From Nitrospirota bacterium (GTDB lineage: Bacteria; Nitrospirota; Nitrospiria; Nitrospirales; UBA8639): DNA of 64,000 nt. The DNA is taken from positions 31,678-95,677 of the forward strand of contig JAOTTP010000002.1 of assembly GCA_029864405.1 (NCBI GenBank), in the 5' to 3' direction. The notes under the pieces were generated by a model. The model saw only the letters and a list, made by a program, of their open reading frames with translations, did no database searches and was not told the origin of the DNA. Each line of letters starts with the position of its first letter. Position 1 is the stretch's first letter. Of the stretch, positions 62,674 to 64,000 are shown piece after piece. The position numbers and the translations under genes were made by a program.

Positions 62674-64000
62674 TTATCCGACAGGTCTGCAAGCAGAGGG
62701 CGCGTCCACTTCTCTCTCTGGCTCCGGGGTGGCCCGATCCCCATGAGCTATTCGTCCCGCCAGCTGGTGAAGGTGGTGAAGGTGCCGTTCGATGGCTGCC
62801 AGGTCGGCAGTCTTGGTCGCGGCTTCCAGTTCGGCAGCCGGCTCGTTTAACACATCGAAACCCACCGTGCCACCCGCACCCTTCAGCCAATGAGCCAGCT
62901 TGGCCAAGGCCTCCATATCCCGATTCGAGTAGGCGGCATCCATCGCGTGCAGTTGTTCGCCCAAGCGGCCCACAAAACGTGAAATCACGTTGGCGAATCT
63001 CGGGTTGCTCCCCCCAAGCTTTGACACAATGGGTGAGGTATCCTCCGCCTGTGAGGCTTGATCTTGCCGGGACTCCGGCATGAGGGTTTTCCTAGACGAT
63101 TCATTGACTGGTTGAGCGTGGAGCAACTGGGCCAATTTAGAGAGGAAACGATCGATGTCGATCGGTTTGGTCAGATAGTCGGAATACCCGGCATCAAGTA
63201 ACTCCTGCTCAAAGCCTTTCATCGCGTTGGCGGTGAGCGCGAGGATAGGTGTCTGCAGGCCTCTGTCCCGTAACGTGCGAGTGGCGGTGAACCCGTCCAT
63301 CTCAGGCATCTGCACATCCATGAGAATGAGGTCATAATTTGTGGTCGTGGCCATTTCAACTCCCACCCGACCATTACCGGCTTCGTCGATGGTCAGGCCA
63401 TAATCCTCCAGAACCACCTTGACCAGTTCCCGGTTTTCCGGGCCGTCGTCTACGACCAGGATCCTTGCCGATGGAAAGGCCCAGTTCGTGTGTTCCTGTA
63501 TCATGACGGAATCGACGACCGCTAAGGCCTGCTGGGGTGTCACCCATGCCACCTCCGCCGCACTGCCGGCATCCAGGGTGATTCTGAACACGCTGCCCAC
63601 TCCCGGCTCACTTTCCACCGTAATATCTCCACCCAACGCGCGTGCGAATTTGCGGCTGATGGATAATCCCAGACCGGTTCCACCAAATTTCCGGGTCACC
63701 GATGCATCGGCCTGAACAAAATCTTGAAAAATCCGGCTGGTGGCTTCCCGACTCATGCCAATACCGGTGTCTGCGACATCGATATGAAACTGGAGCATGT
63801 TCCCGTCCATTTGCTCGGCATACGTGGTCAGGGTGACGGCGCCACGCTCGGTAAATTTCACCGCGTTACCCACGAGGTTGGTGACAATCTGACGGATCCG
63901 GTTCGGGTCGCCGATGATGGTCTCCGGGACGTCATCCGGGACCTTGAGTTCAAGGTGGATGCCTTTCTCGTGAGCCCTGACACCCAGGACCCTGACGACA
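62674..64000 (-). CDS. hybrid sensor histidine kinase, partial (N-terminus off the right edge)
   Basis: 442 visible residues, open to the window edge. Track ORF 62674..63873 is its truncated form. HATPase_c (from the edge: IGDPNRIRQIVTNL with LVGNAVKFTERG, GTGLGLSISRKF), a receiver (~RILVVDDGPENRELVK, LILMDVQMPEMDGFTA, YLTKPID) and an HPt domain at the end with the phospho-His in LAHWLKGAGGTVG. This is an ArcB/BarA-type phosphorelay kinase that would feed a separate receiver; stand-alone receivers at 8915 and 16282 are possible partners. Confidence 0.92.
   Translation of the reverse strand, partial: VVRVLGVRAHEKGIHLELKVPDDVPETIIGDPNRIRQIVTNLVGNAVKFTERGAVTLTTYAEQMDGNMLQFHIDVADTGIGMSREATSRIFQDFVQADASVTRKFGGTGLGLSISRKFARALGGDITVESEPGVGSVFRITLDAGSAAEVAWVTPQQALAVVDSVMIQEHTNWAFPSARILVVDDGPENRELVKVVLEDYGLTIDEAGNGRVGVEMATTTNYDLILMDVQMPEMDGFTATRTLRDRGLQTPILALTANAMKGFEQELLDAGYSDYLTKPIDIDRFLSKLAQLLHAQPVNESSRKTLMPESRQDQASQAEDTSPIVSKLGGSNPRFANVISRFVGRLGEQLHAMDAAYSNRDMEALAKLAHWLKGAGGTVGFDVLNEPAAELEAATKTADLAAIERHLHHLHQLAGRIAHGDRATPEPEREVDAPSACRPVG

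Overview
The window is a chromosomal segment of a Gram-negative environmental bacterium. Evidence for this is the many secreted c-type cytochromes, a Tat-type signal, a lipoprotein signal, REC/GGDEF/EAL signalling, and a CCG-type succinate dehydrogenase beside citrate synthase. The mix of small c-type cytochromes, stand-alone receiver proteins, CBS proteins, cupredoxins and an IS1380 element is most reminiscent of Nitrospirota (Nitrospira-like nitrite oxidisers). There is no rRNA or other marker gene here, so this placement is inference. No rRNA, tRNA, CRISPR array or phage module was seen.

Layout. 1-10.3 kb: a cobalamin-binding-type radical SAM protein (cut by the left edge), a CBS-CBS-receiver fusion, a Rieske oxygenase, then a signalling block made of a PilJ/NarX-like sensor kinase, its OmpR-type regulator, a small cupredoxin, a stand-alone receiver and a globin-receiver fusion. 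10.3-12.2 kb: a complete IS1380-family element with terminal inverted repeats and a 4-bp CTAG duplication. 12.4-23.1 kb: ordinary accessory and housekeeping genes (a haem-oxygenase-fold diiron-type enzyme, CBS protein, MscS channel, receiver, HI0933-type flavoprotein coupled to a methyltransferase, second methyltransferase, VOC protein, DksA-like protein, beta carbonic anhydrase, nitrobindin-like protein, SDR). 23.4-28.5 kb: an AT-rich membrane/ankyrin gene followed by a tightly overlapping four-gene operon (small membrane protein, fatty-acid-hydroxylase/sterol-desaturase family protein, GH3-type acyl amido synthetase, enolase-superfamily epimerase/cycloisomerase). This operon is the best candidate in the window for an undescribed pathway. 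28.6-31.7 kb: a ParDE toxin-antitoxin pair, a stand-alone TIR protein and a DUF2130 coiled-coil protein.

32.3-38.6 kb: a same-strand run of secreted redox proteins (five intact haem-c proteins, one of them fused to PepSY, one diheme cytochrome broken by two frameshifts, and a Cu-Zn superoxide dismutase-like lipoprotein), ending with a ZIP metal transporter. An inverted repeat next to a -24/-12-like element lies upstream of the first gene. 38.8-50.5 kb: a second cupredoxin, a glycerophosphodiester phosphodiesterase, an intradiol dioxygenase, HIT protein, Spy-like protein, SET-domain methyltransferase, a secreted five-repeat protein with a convincing sigma-54-type promoter and upstream palindrome, a YkgJ-type cysteine-cluster protein, a second fatty acid hydroxylase and a DUF2891 protein. 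50.5-55.4 kb: citrate synthase, sdhA, sdhB and a CCG-domain subunit. 55.6-64 kb: a Spy-like protein with a strong terminator, lipoyl synthase, an EAL-HDOD protein, a REC-GGDEF-EAL protein and a hybrid histidine kinase cut by the right edge.

Two families of intergenic palindromic repeats (REP/BIME-like) recur between about 30 and 44 kb, with a remnant at 60.3 kb. Most gene-free stretches in the middle of the window consist of them.
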